Counted from the stretch's first letter, positions 23,738-32,107 are shown. The stretch: DNA of 64,000 nt from Desulfitobacterium hafniense DCB-2 (GCF_000021925.1 NC_011830.1:1884501-1948500), one strand, 5' to 3'. A program made the numbers and translations. Notes: generated by a model not told the origin, from the letters alone.

Positions 23738-24948
23738 GGCCGAATCCCACCCAGCAGGCGATAAAATTTAGGGAGAGCAGAGTTGCACTGTTCCGGGTCT
23801 TTAGCCAGGCAGGAGCATTTTGGTCCGCCGGAAGCCTGGTGCATTTTCTGCCATACTTCCCGGACATCGTCGGTCAAAAGGTTTCCGTATCTGAGGTCTT
23901 CTAAAAAGTCGCAGGGCCCGAAGTTGCCCGCGGCATCCACATAGCTGTGCTGGGTGCCGGCACCGCAGCCGAACTGCTCGGCGGATTCAAAATAAGGGAA
24001 AACGGAAGCCTTCGGGTAGCGTTGATCGCCGTTTAATGTAATATGCAGCTGTTTGAGCTGGTTTTGTTCCTCGGCAGAAAGCAGGGCAGAGCTGGGACCG
24101 GACAATCTGCCGCAGGGAAGGGGTTCCATGATCCGCATCTCGTGGATTCCTGACCCTTTGAGCATTTCGGCCAGTTCGAATATTTCCCCCTCTGCCATGA
24201 GCTCCCGGGTGCACACCGTCTGGCTCATAGTATACAGTCCAGCCTGCCGGGCATTCCTGATCCCGTTCAAAGCCTGGTCGTAGGCTCCCGGATAGCCTCT
24301 CAGCTCATCGTGCCTCTCTTTCCGCACGGAATCCAGGCTGAGGGCGATGCCGAATAATCCTGCCCCCTTTAAAGCCGCCGCCCGCTCTAAAGTCAGGTTA
24401 AAGCCGGTGGAAAACACCAGGACCATGCTTTTCTGCCGGTCCACAGCAGCAACAATCTCCTCCAGATCATCCCTGAGCAGGGGCTCGCCGCCGGTAAAAC
24501 CGATGATTCCCACCCCTAGATCCTGCAGTTTTTGCACAATCCTGATCAGGGCCGGGGTGCTCAGTTCCTTTTGTCCGGCAGATTGTCCGGCGGAGGCCGC
24601 ACTGCAATGCCAGCAATTGTACCGGCATTTTCCGGTGACGGCGATATAAGTGGAAATGGGGGCCAGGCGCTTTCCCTGAACATGATTATCGAAGAAATCC
24701 GGCCCTTCTCCCGGTACCTGCAGGGCTATGTTCAAAAAGGCGGGAGAATTAAGGGGGGGAATAAAGGAGTTCAGGAGATAGCTCTGCTCATGCCGGATCA
24801 ACCGGTCGTGTTTAATGGCGTTGAGGCCGCATTTTACCATGTTCCTCAGCCGGTAGTTGGGGGAGGGGGAGAACCGGCGGTGGATTTCCAGAAAATTGGC
24901 CAGAGTCCCTTTGTCCAGGCACATGCGGGCGATCATCCGTTTATTCAT
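23734..24948 (-). CDS. Radical SAM/SPASM-type enzyme
   Basis: 404 aa from ATG 24948 (GGAGGAGGAAAG upstream). About 100 N-terminal residues of unknown fold precede the radical SAM core: C108-x3-C112-x2-C115 in GKCRYNCWHCSA, GGEPLLRDD motif, and a SAM-binding L-S-L-D-S strand. The C-terminus has SPASM-like cysteines (FGCGAG, NFGPCDF, KCSCLAKDPEQC) that would hold one or two extra [4Fe-4S] clusters. SPASM proteins modify peptides (RiPP maturases) or enzymes and cofactors. Neighbours are two methyltransferases, a Cys-type alpha/beta hydrolase and a 23-residue peptide, so peptide or small-molecule tailoring is plausible. Overlaps the next gene upstream by eight bases. Confidence 0.88.
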   Translation of the reverse strand: MNKRMIARMCLDKGTLANFLEIHRRFSPSPNYRLRNMVKCGLNAIKHDRLIRHEQSYLLNSFIPPLNSPAFLNIALQVPGEGPDFFDNHVQGKRLAPISTYIAVTGKCRYNCWHCSAASAGQSAGQKELSTPALIRIVQKLQDLGVGIIGFTGGEPLLRDDLEEIVAAVDRQKSMVLVFSTGFNLTLERAAALKGAGLFGIALSLDSVRKERHDELRGYPGAYDQALNGIRNARQAGLYTMSQTVCTRELMAEGEIFELAEMLKGSGIHEMRIMEPLPCGRLSGPSSALLSAEEQNQLKQLHITLNGDQRYPKASVFPYFESAEQFGCGAGTQHSYVDAAGNFGPCDFLEDLRYGNLLTDDVREVWQKMHQASGGPKCSCLAKDPEQCNSALPKFYRLLGGIRP

Positions 24949-25843
24949 TGGCTTTCCTCCTCCGAAGATTGCGTTGGCTGCAGCTGAGTTTTTGGTAAAT
25001 CCCGTACACATAGCGGTGGGTGGTTCCGGTAAAATGATGGTCTGCTAAGAGCTGGACCAGATCGGCAAAAACGGCGGGGTCTCTTAAATCCAGCATGACA
25101 TCGAAGCCCGCCAGGGCTCCGGTGGATACGATAAACTCAGCTAACTCCCGGCTTGTCGGAAAGATAAAATCCTGAAAGCCCTTTTGGCTCTTGATTTTAG
25201 TGAAGGAATATTTCCGGAACCAGCCATCGAAGGCTGCCAAATCCCGGGGATTGGGCAGGGGCAGCATCAACTTGGTGATTTTAGGGACATGCCGGGCTAA
25301 CAGCTGGGGGTAAATGCGGGCCACTTGGGGCAGGGTGTCTTTGGTATTGACGATAACGGCCAGATAACCTCCCGGTTTCAGAACCCGGTGGCAGTGCCGG
25401 ATGACGTGCAGGGGATTCCGGTATTTGATGGCCCAGGCACAGATCACAACATCAAAAGTGTTGTCAGCACAGTTTGCCAAATAGTTCAGCATATCGGAGG
25501 TGATCAGGGAAACGTCTTCACCAAGGTTTTGGCGGGCTTCCTTCAGCATGCCGGGGGAAATATCCACCAGGGTCAGCCGGGAGGCAGGAAACAACCCCTG
25601 CATGGCTTGGGCATTATAGCCGGTTCCTGCGGCCAGGTCCAGAATCTGTAAGGATTGGGAAGGGTCCAGGTGTTTGCTTAATTCCCCAATCATTTCATCA
25701 TTGTAGCGGTGCATGGTGTTTAAAAACCATTGCTCGTAGCCGGGGCTGACCAGACTGTAGGAGTTGGCGATGTCCTCGCCGGCTACGATGTGCCCTCCCA
25801 GAAACAAGCGGGCCACTTTAGGATACAAACGAAGTTTGCTCAT
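24941..25843 (-). CDS. Class I SAM-dependent methyltransferase
   Basis: 300 aa. Motif I ILDLAAGTGYNAQAM, acidic end of strand 2 in TLVDISPGML, motif IV VVICAWAIKYRNPL and a UbiE/COQ5-like C-terminal (GGYLAVIVN). Starts by ATGA overlap with the preceding methyltransferase (25840-25843). The N-terminal 45 residues (VARLFLGGHIVAGEDIANSY) may bind substrate. Second of two methyltransferases in the operon; the acceptor is unknown. Confidence 0.87.
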   Translation of the reverse strand: MSKLRLYPKVARLFLGGHIVAGEDIANSYSLVSPGYEQWFLNTMHRYNDEMIGELSKHLDPSQSLQILDLAAGTGYNAQAMQGLFPASRLTLVDISPGMLKEARQNLGEDVSLITSDMLNYLANCADNTFDVVICAWAIKYRNPLHVIRHCHRVLKPGGYLAVIVNTKDTLPQVARIYPQLLARHVPKITKLMLPLPNPRDLAAFDGWFRKYSFTKIKSQKGFQDFIFPTSRELAEFIVSTGALAGFDVMLDLRDPAVFADLVQLLADHHFTGTTHRYVYGIYQKLSCSQRNLRRRKANE

Positions 25844-26484
25844 TGTTCCACCTCGGCAGGTTTTTCTTTAGTGCTTTGCTTACTTGATTTAGTCCCTATC
25901 GCCAAATAATCGCGGCTGTTCAGCCGGATAATGGTGCCGCTAAAACCGGCCCGGGCCATCATGGCGGCCAGGTCGGAGGAAGGAATGGGATATATTTTTT
26001 CCAGCAGACACCGTTCCAGTGTAAAGAGCAGTTGAGCTCTTAAACTATTAGGAGAGAAGTCCTGAATGATCAGCAGCCCGTCATCCTGAAGGATTTGGGA
26101 GAGCTTGCTCAGTGCCGGCCCCTGGTCGGCAATGTGGTGAAAACAATCCCTTAAAATGATTACATCGTAGAGGGGCTCCGGGCTTACCTTCGCCAAGGCT
26201 TCATTAATGACTGTAACCCGGGGGTTTCGTTCTTTAGCGATAGCCGTCATCCTCTGGGCCGGGTCGATGATGGTAACGTCATGGCCCAGCTCCAGCAGGC
26301 TATGAGCCAATACCCCCGTACCCCCGCCGATGTCGGCGATCTTAAAGGGTTCTGGCGGGCCGGGCCGGCCTTTAGCGGCCAGAGCCCTGAGCTGGCTGAG
26401 GATAGCCTCATGATCGTCCAGCCGGAAAGTTTTCATAAAGTTATCATAGGAGCGGTAAAAAACATCAAACAGGATACTGGTCAT
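25840..26484 (-). CDS. Class I SAM-dependent methyltransferase
   Basis: 214 aa. Motif I KIADIGGGTGVLAHSLL, D-x-A after strand 2 (TIIDPAQRM), and post-I DVIILRDCFHHIADQGPAL; a Methyltransf_11-like enzyme. Its ATG (26484) overlaps the TGA of the 23-codon frame upstream, so its translation probably depends on that peptide being translated. The C-terminus (KSSKQSTKEKPAEVEQ) is a charged, likely disordered tail. Confidence 0.87.
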   Translation of the reverse strand: MTSILFDVFYRSYDNFMKTFRLDDHEAILSQLRALAAKGRPGPPEPFKIADIGGGTGVLAHSLLELGHDVTIIDPAQRMTAIAKERNPRVTVINEALAKVSPEPLYDVIILRDCFHHIADQGPALSKLSQILQDDGLLIIQDFSPNSLRAQLLFTLERCLLEKIYPIPSSDLAAMMARAGFSGTIIRLNSRDYLAIGTKSSKQSTKEKPAEVEQ

Positions 26485-26552
26485 GACAGCACCATGTTCT
26501 TAAACTTCTTCTCTATGTAGGCCAGAGCGGTGGAAAACTGATGTTCAGTCAT
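26481..26552 (-). CDS. 23-residue peptide, coupled to the methyltransferase gene
   Basis: ATG 26552, behind an excellent AAGGGAGGT eight bases upstream, opens a frame of 23 codons: MTEHQFSTALAYI then EKKFKNMVLS, ending TGA at 26481-26483, which overlaps the ATG of the methyltransferase. It is amphipathic helix-like with no cysteine. The strong ribosome site and the start/stop overlap argue that it is translated. It could be a precursor peptide for the radical SAM/methyltransferase enzymes, a leader peptide for control, or a small subunit. No family recognised. Confidence 0.5.
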   Translation of the reverse strand: MTEHQFSTALAYIEKKFKNMVLS

Positions 26553-26559
26553 AAGAAAG

Positions 26560-26597
26560 ACCTCCCTTATGGTGTAATTTTACACTATAAGGGAGGT
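26560..26597 (-). promoter_or_regulatory. 17-bp stem that sequesters the operon's first ribosome binding site
   Basis: On the minus-strand transcript ACCTCCCTTAT-AGTGTAA pairs with the following TTACACC-ATAAGGGAGGT (17 pairs, one G-U, four-base loop). The right arm is the Shine-Dalgarno of the 23-codon frame, so the hairpin would hide it. Reads as a translational switch; it might instead be a palindromic operator. Confidence 0.6.
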
Positions 26598-26688
26598 TCT
26601 GTCTATAATGTTTGGCTATTCTGGTGGCTGAACGAGAATTCTTCCGGTGATAAAGTGTTGGCAGAAAAAGACAAGATACTTGTGCCTG

Positions 26689-26697
26689 TGCTATAAT
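26689..26697 (+). promoter_or_regulatory. Extended -10 promoter giving a leaderless transcript
   Basis: TG-C-TATAAT at 26689-26697 matches the extended -10 consensus; AAGACA about 18 bases upstream is a weak -35. A start point seven bases downstream falls at 26704-26705, on the ATG of the DUF1538 gene, which has no ribosome site. Confidence 0.55.
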
Positions 26698-26704
26698 AAT
26701 CAGC

Positions 26705-28342
26705 ATGAAATACTTTAACACCCTTAAAGAAGTTTTCATATCGTCCCTGCCCCTGGCCGCAGTGATCATCATTGTGTGCGGTTTTGTAGCGCCCATGGAA
26801 AATGCTTACGATTACGTAAAGCTGGCCGTGGGCTATCTGGGTGTGGTTGTCGGACAGGCCTTGTTTTTGAACGGACTTGATATCAGTATTCTGCCCATCG
26901 GAAAGCTGGTGGGCAGTTCGCTGATCCGGCTGAAAAAAGCCCTTTTCATTATCATCGTCGGTTTTTTGTTTGGACTTCTGGCCACCGTCGCCGAACCGGC
27001 CCTGTGGGTATTGGCGAAGCAGACCCACATGATTATGGCAGGCGTTAACGAAATGGTTTTCGTATGGGTTCTGAGCACGGGAATAGGTCTGTTTGTCGGG
27101 TTTTCCCTGTTCAGAATTCTGAAAGACCTGAATATCAAAATCGTTTTCGCCGTGTTTTATATCGTGATCTTTATTGTGGTTATTTTTGTTCCCGAACAGT
27201 TCATCGCTTTGGCCTTCGATGGCAGCGGAGCCACCACGGGTGATGTCTCAGTGCCCTTTATCCTAGCGCTGGGTCTAGGGATTTCCGCCACTATGTCCAA
27301 ATCCAAAACCAACGAAGACACCTTCGGCATCATTGGTTTGGCCTCAGTAGGTCCGATTCTGGCGGTGTTTATTTATGGCATCGTGCTCAAAGGGGTCTAC
27401 GGCGGAGTAATTCCTCCCGCCGGGCTGTATAATCCGGGAGCTGTGGAGCATCTGGGTGAAATCATCCTGGACAATATGGGAGGCGTTGCCCTGGCCCTAT
27501 TTCCGATTGTGATTGTATTTTTGCCTTTTCAGCTGTTTCTGATTAAGCTGTCCAAAAGGGAGTTCATCAAGATCCTGCTGGGAACCCTCGTCGTATATGT
27601 CGGTCTGCTTATCTTTTTGTCGGGAATCGACTTCGGCTTTGCCTTTGCCGGCAAATACATTGGTGAAGTTTTTCTGGATGCTGCCCGTCCTGGTTGGTTT
27701 AAATGGCTGCTGTTGCTGGTGGGGTTTGTGCTGGGCGCTGCCATTACCCTGTCGGAACCGGCCGTCACCGTACTGGGGGAACAGCTTGAAGAAATAACCA
27801 ACGGTCATATTACAAAAATGTCTATACGCATCACCCTGGCTATCGGTATAGGCTTTGCCGCCTTGATCTGCATGGTGAAGATCCTGACCCAAATCAATAT
27901 TCTTTGGTTTTTGATTCCTCTCTATGCCATAGCGCTGATTATGCTCAGATTTTCCTCCCGGCTGTTCGTGGGTCTGGCCTTCGATTCGGGGGGAGTTACA
28001 GGGGGCGCCTTGACATCGGCCTTTTTAACTCCCCTTACCCTCGGAACGGCCCAGGCTGTAGCGGCCTCAGCGGGACCGGGTGCCCAGTCGGTTTTGATCA
28101 ACGGGTTCGGGATCATTGCCTTTATCTCGGTTACACCCTTAATCGCTGTGCAGGCTTTAGGCATAATTTATGATATACGGCTTAGCAAGACACGGAAGCT
28201 CATCACTGAGGCCGAGGCAGCGGAGCTTGAGGAACTGGCTGCACTTGCTGCCCAGGCGGGGAAAACTGAAACAAGGGATGTTCAAAAAAAGGAAACAAAT
28301 GAGGAGAGCTTCATCATGGAGGTAAAGGATCGTCATGAATAA
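26705..28342 (+). CDS. DUF1538 polytopic membrane protein
   Basis: 545 aa with roughly 12-14 hydrophobic segments in two homologous halves. Each half carries matching signatures: ATVAEPALWVLAKQ / AITLSEPAVTVLGEQLEEIT, and LAFDGSGATTGDVSVPFILALG / LAFDSGGVTGGALTSAFLTPL. That internal duplication is the hallmark of DUF1538 proteins, putative transporters of unknown substrate. The C-terminus is a charged cytoplasmic tail. Two PII-like genes follow, the first overlapping by eight bases, so activity is probably gated by these small proteins, as AmtB is by GlnK. No Shine-Dalgarno precedes the ATG (see the promoter entry). Confidence 0.9.
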   Translation: MKYFNTLKEVFISSLPLAAVIIIVCGFVAPMENAYDYVKLAVGYLGVVVGQALFLNGLDISILPIGKLVGSSLIRLKKALFIIIVGFLFGLLATVAEPALWVLAKQTHMIMAGVNEMVFVWVLSTGIGLFVGFSLFRILKDLNIKIVFAVFYIVIFIVVIFVPEQFIALAFDGSGATTGDVSVPFILALGLGISATMSKSKTNEDTFGIIGLASVGPILAVFIYGIVLKGVYGGVIPPAGLYNPGAVEHLGEIILDNMGGVALALFPIVIVFLPFQLFLIKLSKREFIKILLGTLVVYVGLLIFLSGIDFGFAFAGKYIGEVFLDAARPGWFKWLLLLVGFVLGAAITLSEPAVTVLGEQLEEITNGHITKMSIRITLAIGIGFAALICMVKILTQINILWFLIPLYAIALIMLRFSSRLFVGLAFDSGGVTGGALTSAFLTPLTLGTAQAVAASAGPGAQSVLINGFGIIAFISVTPLIAVQALGIIYDIRLSKTRKLITEAEAAELEELAALAAQAGKTETRDVQKKETNEESFIMEVKDRHE

Positions 28343-28661
28343 TTGTTTAAACGGCTTGGTTTTTCTGACGCTGATCGCCGGAAGAAAACAAAAAGAGGCA
28401 CTTTTAGACGCTCTCACGGAGAGGGGAGGGCGGCTGGTCAACATCGTCTATGGCAGGGGTACGATCAATGCGGGATACCTTAAAAGCATACTGGGGATGG
28501 TGCCGGAAGAAAACAAGGTGGTCATAACCTGCCTGTTGCCTGGCGAAAAATCCGATGCTGTGCTGGAAATGCTGATCAAGAAGTTCAACTTTGATCAACC
28601 GAATACAGGAATTGCCTTTACAATACCTGTGGAAGGGTTATCGGTTGCTAAGCGCTGCTAG
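28335..28661 (+). CDS. PII-like signalling protein 1
   Basis: 108 aa, overlapping the DUF1538 gene by eight bases. PII-type beta-alpha-beta pattern: NGLVFLTLIAGRKQKEALLD, helix, GGRLVNIVYGRGTI, then a strand-helix-strand ending TGIAFTIPVEGLS, close to the F-x-x-P-V-E end of PII-like trimers. The T-loop is short and lacks the uridylylated tyrosine of GlnB. Likely binds a nucleotide or small anion and reports to the membrane partner. Confidence 0.78.
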   Translation: MNNCLNGLVFLTLIAGRKQKEALLDALTERGGRLVNIVYGRGTINAGYLKSILGMVPEENKVVITCLLPGEKSDAVLEMLIKKFNFDQPNTGIAFTIPVEGLSVAKRC

Positions 28662-28713
28662 GTTCCAGGCGCTTTGAGTGATCTTATTAAAAAAATGCAG
28701 GAGACTATTGAAA

Positions 28714-29025
28714 ATGGAAAACGATAACAACCTTAAAGCTCTCTACATCATCGTCAACGCCGGCTTCGCCGACGAGGTGGTGGAAATCGCCCGCCAGGCA
28801 GGAGCAGGAGGAGGGACCGTCATCAACGCCCGCGGTTCCGGCCCGGTGCATAAATCGATTATGGGAATTACCGTCGATACTGAAAAAGAAATCATCTTAA
28901 GTATCGTCAACGAGGATGCCGTGGAAAATATCATGGCCGCCATCCAGGAAAAAGCGGGGCTGAACTCCCCCGCCAACGGTATTTGCTTTATTATGCCTGT
29001 GGAAAAATGCCTGATTAAGCAATAA
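28714..29025 (+). CDS. PII-like signalling protein 2
   Basis: 103 aa from ATG 28714 (AGGAG ten bases upstream). KALYIIVNAGFADEVVEIAR, AGAGGGTVINARGSG, then strand EKEIILSIVNED and the ending PANGICFIMPVEKC. This is closer to canonical GlnB-like proteins than its neighbour, including the G-x-G-G-x-T-V-I-x-A-R-G segment. The pair may form a heterotrimer or act in sequence on the DUF1538 protein. A terminator follows. Confidence 0.82.
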   Translation: MENDNNLKALYIIVNAGFADEVVEIARQAGAGGGTVINARGSGPVHKSIMGITVDTEKEIILSIVNEDAVENIMAAIQEKAGLNSPANGICFIMPVEKCLIKQ

Positions 29026-29036
29026 TAGTACAGAGC

Positions 29037-29072
29037 AAGCCGATTGGGACATGATCTTAATCGGCTTATTTT
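29037..29072 (+). terminator. Terminator of the DUF1538/PII-like operon
   Basis: Stem AAGCCGATT (29037-29045) / AATCGGCTT (29059-29067), 13-base loop, followed by ATTTTAT. Confidence 0.75.
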
Positions 29073-29247
29073 ATAGGGTATAGAATGTATAGCCTGCTGC
29101 TTAATATAGGGGAAGGTATAAATAATAGAAAAACCCCTCAATTAATGTTGTTCTGCCCTCAAGTAATCTACCATTTATAATTGTCATTTTCGACATAAAG
29201 GAGTTTTTTCCTACTGAAACCAGTCTTTATGACAAATTTATTTCACT

Positions 29248-29278
29248 ATGCCCATGAACAAAATTCGCTCATGGGCAT
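29248..29278. terminator. Hairpin downstream of the XRE regulator gene
   Basis: ATGCCCATGA (29248-29257) / TCATGGGCAT (29269-29278), 11-base loop. It lies 13 bases past the leftward XRE gene's stop; there is no clean T-run on that strand. The remaining gap 29073-29247 shows nothing else. Confidence 0.5.
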
Positions 29279-29290
29279 GGCTCTGAAAAC

Positions 29291-29887
29291 TTACTCAAAA
29301 ACACCGGAATATTTTTGCAGGCCGTGCCTTGTACAATACACGTACAGATGGCCGGCCTTTTTCAGTATGGGAATACGGACTTCCGCGCTTTGCTCCGGAT
29401 ACAAGCGGGTGAGCAGCATTCTGTCATAAAGTACATAAGCCACAAAGGGGATATAGTGGTCTTTCATCATGTCATGGTCAATGGTAATAAAATAGTCCAT
29501 GTCCAGCTTCTCCACGGTGATGGCATGATCTGCGGTACAGGGCACCGGCTTTAAGGGCTGGAGTTTTCGTCCGCAGCAGGCGAGGGAGGCTTTCCCCGTA
29601 CTGGTCAGAATGTTGCCGCAGGCTGGGCAGACATAGAATAGAGTTTTATCAATCTTCCCCACATCGGGTGAGTTGGGATCGAGCTTTCCCTCCAGCATTT
29701 TTTGAATATCCGCCCCCAGCACTGCGGAAAGCCCGGACCAGAGGGTAACATCGGGGCAGCCCAAGCCGCGCTCCCATTTGGAAATCGTCTTGTTGCTGAT
29801 ATTCAGCATATCCGCAACCTGTTGCTGAGTCAGACCCTTTTCTTTGCGCAATTGTAAAATTAAACGCCCCACTTTGGCGCAATCCAT
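29291..29887 (-). CDS. XRE-family regulator with zinc-ribbon-like middle
   Basis: 198 aa from ATG 29887 behind GGAGGTG. Helix-turn-helix at about 4-60 (LILQLRKEKGLTQQQVADML, then SNKTISKWERGLGCPD). The middle holds a CPACG ... CCGRKL set of cysteines that could bind zinc or iron, followed by a beta-rich part with MDYFITIDHDMMKDHYIPF, recalling desulfoferrodoxin-like domains, and a tail with YVYCTRHGLQKY. Proteins of this layout are common in Clostridia and sense an unknown signal. Monocistronic; its promoter region contains copy 2 of the dispersed palindrome. Confidence 0.85.
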   Translation of the reverse strand: MDCAKVGRLILQLRKEKGLTQQQVADMLNISNKTISKWERGLGCPDVTLWSGLSAVLGADIQKMLEGKLDPNSPDVGKIDKTLFYVCPACGNILTSTGKASLACCGRKLQPLKPVPCTADHAITVEKLDMDYFITIDHDMMKDHYIPFVAYVLYDRMLLTRLYPEQSAEVRIPILKKAGHLYVYCTRHGLQKYSGVFE

Positions 29888-29928
29888 CGTGATCACCTCC
29901 AGGAAGTTATACGTTTATCACTGAACTA

Positions 29929-29976
29929 ATCCGCCCTAAGACCCCTGCCTCTATAGGCAGCGGGTTTCAAGGGCGG
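29929..29976. repeat. Dispersed palindromic repeat, copy 2 (complete hairpin)
   Basis: CCGCCCT (29931-29937) pairs with AGGGCGG (29970-29976); inside it ACCC/GGGT and TGCC/GGCA around loop TCTATA. Bases 29929-29965 match 5780-5816 with one difference. The copy lies between two leftward genes, 19 bases beyond the AAA-VWA stop, so it may also serve as terminator for the XRE promoter side. Confidence 0.85.
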
Positions 29977-29996
29977 TAAGTCCAGTATAGATTCAG

Positions 29997-32033
29997 CTAG
30001 AGATATTTGGCAATGACTTGAACCAGCCGGGCCGGCAGTTGCCGTAAATCGGTAATGTCCAGATAGCGTTCCGGCCCGTAAATATCACAAAGGGTCTCCT
30101 TATCCTGCCCAATGGCAGCGGCCAGAAATACGATGCCTTGGCGGCTGTAGTCCCTGATGACCTCTTTCATATCGGCTAGGGCAACCTCGCCGGTGTAGTC
30201 GGGCAGGGCCTTGGGCTGACCGTCGCTGATGCTGATGAGCAGCTTGGTCTTTTGGGGAGCTTGCAGCAGTTTTTCGCTCAGGATGCGCAGGGCCATGCCG
30301 TCCCGGTTGTTGCTGTGTCCTTGAATCGCCATGAGGGAATACTTGTCGTTGAGGGATGGGTTCTCATAGTCAATATAGGAGTATAGGGACATCCGCTCCA
30401 AAGGTGAGCGATCTGCCGTATCCCCGTAAATCAAGGTGGGTATGCCGCAGCTTGTACAAAATTCATAAACTGCCACAGCCGCCTGTTTGGCGGCTGTTAA
30501 CCGTCCAAAGGCACTCATGGAGGCCGATTCGTCAATGCGCAGTGCTACCGCCAGAGAAGGTTCTTCATTAGGCGGGCACTTCTGGGAAAAGCAGCGAAAA
30601 TCGGGAGAAGCCAGCTTTTCGGCATGGAACTTCGTTCCATAAAGACGGGATTTCCCGAATTCCGTGGCCACTTCATGTTCCAACAAGGGAGCAGTTTTGC
30701 GCACCAATTCCCGGATGACCGGCAGCAAGCCGGAGGCAATCTGCTCATATTCACGCCGATGAGCAAGAGTTGCTTCCGGACGGTGGACAATCAGATTGAC
30801 CTTCTCGTGGCAGGATCCTTTGACCATTTCCCGGGCTTGCTGGTTCAGATGCTTGCGGAAATCCCGCTTTTGCCGCTCCAATTCCTCAGGGGAAGTTGGC
30901 TGCAGCTCGTGGTAGATGGGATTGCCGTTCTCACCCTGATCCGAGCTTTGAGTAGAGCTGGTATTTTCTCCATCATCATTAGCATGTCCTTCACTGTCGG
31001 CTGACTTGCGCAAGGCAACCGCCGGCATATCATCCGGTGCCGGGGCGGAGAACTGGGCATCCATAGTTCCTTCGGCGTGGATTTCCATGATTTCGCCCTG
31101 GGCTCTTCCTGACTGTTGGGACACCTTTTCCAGGGCTGCCAACATGCCCTGTTTTGCCAGAGCTTGCTCAAGAATCAGGATTTCATCGGGATCGGTGGTG
31201 ATTTTATAAATCACCTTGTGATAGAGGGCCTCCACCGTTTTTGAACCCTGCAGAACGGCATCCACCCAGAAAAAATAGGAACGCATACCGGCTACACCTT
31301 TGATGGCGTTGGCTTTGGCGGTTTGATCCAGCAAAACGATAGCCCGGGCAAAGGTCAGCAGAAGTTCCTGATCGGTGCAGCCGGTTTTAGCCAACCCTCG
31401 TTCCATCATGACTTCCACAGCAGGCAGATCCATCTTCTCACTGTGCTGCACACGGTCACGCAAAGCCTCGTTCAGAGGGCGGCAGCCGTTGTAGCCGCGG
31501 TTTGTGGTAATGACTGCGATAAAATCGGGATGACGATGGGCAATCCGGGTGGGCAGATTGATACTGCCCTCCGGCTCCAAGGCCGAATTAAGAGCCATCA
31601 GCACCGCCGCGTCCCGGATGACCGTAGGTTCCTGAATCTCCAACAGCCATCCCTTTTCATAAGCCTGGACAATTTCCGAGGGATAATAGTTGTAGGTTAC
31701 GGCTTCAGCCTTGTTTCCGTCCTCCGGCAGTACGGGCAGGATGGAACCCAGGATGTCGGATTTGTCCATATCGGCGAAACAGGTCACTTTCGTATAAGGC
31801 AGACCAAAGTTGGCCGAGAGGGCTTTGGCAAGCTGTGTCTTGCCGGAGCCGGCATCTCCTTCCAAAAGGATAGTGGTTAGTTTCATTTCACCCCGTGTCC
31901 AATTCCGGTACACTTCTGCAGAGATGCGGCGCTCAGCCTCACTTTCGATGTGAGTGGCGGGCTTTTGCCAGACAAGGGATGTCTCTTCCTCTGTCAGCTG
32001 TCTGGCCGGCGACAGAATCCACCTGTTTTCCAT
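29997..32033 (-). CDS. AAA+ (MoxR/CobS-like) ATPase fused to a VWA (CobT/CoxE-like) domain
   Basis: 678 aa. Residues about 30-280 are a MoxR-type AAA+ module: Walker A GDAGSGKTQLAKAL, Walker B-like W-L-L-E-I-Q-E-P, and sensor TTNRGYNG. A polar linker (about 330-400) follows. The C-terminal 200 residues are a von Willebrand A domain with MIDAS DESAS, a threonine and ISDGQP. The two halves normally occur as separate genes and together remodel or load metal into partner proteins (cobaltochelatase, NorQ/D, CoxD/E). A single-chain version may act as a self-contained chaperone. Preceded in the operon by DUF6530-like and GIY-YIG genes. Confidence 0.86.
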   Translation of the reverse strand: MENRWILSPARQLTEEETSLVWQKPATHIESEAERRISAEVYRNWTRGEMKLTTILLEGDAGSGKTQLAKALSANFGLPYTKVTCFADMDKSDILGSILPVLPEDGNKAEAVTYNYYPSEIVQAYEKGWLLEIQEPTVIRDAAVLMALNSALEPEGSINLPTRIAHRHPDFIAVITTNRGYNGCRPLNEALRDRVQHSEKMDLPAVEVMMERGLAKTGCTDQELLLTFARAIVLLDQTAKANAIKGVAGMRSYFFWVDAVLQGSKTVEALYHKVIYKITTDPDEILILEQALAKQGMLAALEKVSQQSGRAQGEIMEIHAEGTMDAQFSAPAPDDMPAVALRKSADSEGHANDDGENTSSTQSSDQGENGNPIYHELQPTSPEELERQKRDFRKHLNQQAREMVKGSCHEKVNLIVHRPEATLAHRREYEQIASGLLPVIRELVRKTAPLLEHEVATEFGKSRLYGTKFHAEKLASPDFRCFSQKCPPNEEPSLAVALRIDESASMSAFGRLTAAKQAAVAVYEFCTSCGIPTLIYGDTADRSPLERMSLYSYIDYENPSLNDKYSLMAIQGHSNNRDGMALRILSEKLLQAPQKTKLLISISDGQPKALPDYTGEVALADMKEVIRDYSRQGIVFLAAAIGQDKETLCDIYGPERYLDITDLRQLPARLVQVIAKYL

Positions 32034-32034
32034 A

Positions 32035-32107
32035 GTAAACTACTCCAATTCTTCTAAAAGTAAGCTACTCCAAATTCTTCTAAAGTAAACTACTCCAGTT
32101 CTTCTAA
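32035..32107 (-). repeat. Three tandem copies of a gene-end/ribosome-site unit
   Basis: The unit TTAGAAGAA-TTGGAGTAG-TTTACT occurs three times with small changes (about 24-26 bases each). The first copy encodes the last residues L-E-E-L-E and the stop of the upstream gene; the others repeat it as untranslated spacer ahead of the AAA-VWA start. Each carries GGAG. Confidence 0.85.

Noticed and set aside
26560..26597. The stem as a terminator of an upstream gene
   Set aside because: No leftward gene lies before it within reach and no T-run follows on the minus strand; it overlaps a ribosome site instead.
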